The translations under genes and the position numbers were made by a program. A DNA stretch of 47,500 nucleotides from Theodoxus fluviatilis (lineage: Eukaryota; Mollusca; Gastropoda; Cycloneritida; Neritidae): NCBI GenBank assembly GCA_034096865.1, contig JAWQFJ010016505.1, positions 110,001 to 157,500 of the forward strand. The letters run 5' to 3'. The notes beneath the pieces were generated by a model. That model was given only the letters and a program-made list of their open reading frames with translations. It ran no database searches and was not told the DNA's origin. Below are positions 47,293-47,500 of the stretch, in pieces. How positions within the stretch are numbered: position 1 is the first letter of the stretch; each line of letters opens with the position of its first letter.

Positions 47293-47500
47293 AAGATCTT
47301 CCTGACGCGAGTTTAGACGTCCTGGGGACAGGAGGTGGTTGGTCTTTTGGATGCAATGAGCATCGGCAACTGCCATCTGGCGTGGTGGCACTTGCATGCC
47401 GATGATTTTCTTCTCCACGCCCTGTCTTGTCTGGACGCAGTCTTTTGCTGCACACACAGCAGTCAATGCCTGCAGTGCTACGTCTTAAAGGGACCGTGCA

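Noticed and set aside
47146..47466. Pro/Thr/Ser-rich minus-strand frames of 106 and 159 codons
   Set aside because: They overlap in different frames and owe their length to the G-rich tract at 47213-47292.

Overview
The window reads as repeat-dominated animal nuclear DNA. I see no operon structure, bacterial ribosome-binding sites or RNA operons. Instead there are a minisatellite array, many microsatellites, a tRNA-like SINE, an LTR and at least five non-LTR retrotransposons (LINEs) carrying frameshifts and stops. A marine mollusc or other lophotrochozoan is my inference from the style of the LINEs, the SINE and the AAGGTCA-rich element; no host gene confirms it. I found no host protein-coding gene that I can name.

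Layout. 1-12785 is one continuous array of a 13-bp C-rich unit (CCCACTACCCACT). The complementary strand is a near-continuous G-quadruplex consensus. 12790-13903 holds CT/GA microsatellites around about 0.8 kb of unassigned DNA. 13925-18192 is a decayed LINE on the minus strand (LINE A). 18330-25271 is a nearly full-length but broken I/Jockey-group LINE on the plus strand: a gag-like ORF1 with zinc knuckles, then endonuclease, reverse transcriptase, RNase H and a C-terminal zinc motif. It is interrupted by an unidentified segment and by a second LINE tail with a (TTA)n end. 25272-28440 is LINE B on the minus strand, of the same family as LINE A. Its missing 5' portion seems to lie inverted at 28640-29000, the structure expected from twin priming. 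29083-32257 is mostly unassigned DNA with simple repeats.

32258-32836 looks like a retroviral-type LTR followed by a primer-binding-like site. 33560-33840 is a tRNA-derived SINE on the minus strand. 34472-39019 is an L1/Tx1-like LINE on the minus strand (LINE C), split by an 852-bp non-autonomous element at 36976-37827 that carries about 14 AAGGTCA motifs. Its RT frame is open for 572 codons, but the catalytic YADD box has become YAVG. 40047-40812 is a large imperfect palindrome with 151-bp inner arms at about 98% identity. 43464-43998 is the tail of a CR1/L2-like LINE. 45019-45146 is a 64-bp tandem duplication, and 45540-45803 is a 21-bp tandem array with repeated ACGTCAC (CRE-like) cores.

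The coding sequence here belongs to mobile elements. Each LINE would copy itself by target-primed reverse transcription (endonuclease nick, then RT, then second strand). None is intact, so the locus is best viewed as a nested graveyard beside a large, probably still-evolving minisatellite. I found no convincing new protein system. The best candidates for something noteworthy are the G-quadruplex minisatellite with its higher-order structure, the large palindrome, and the half-site-rich non-autonomous element.
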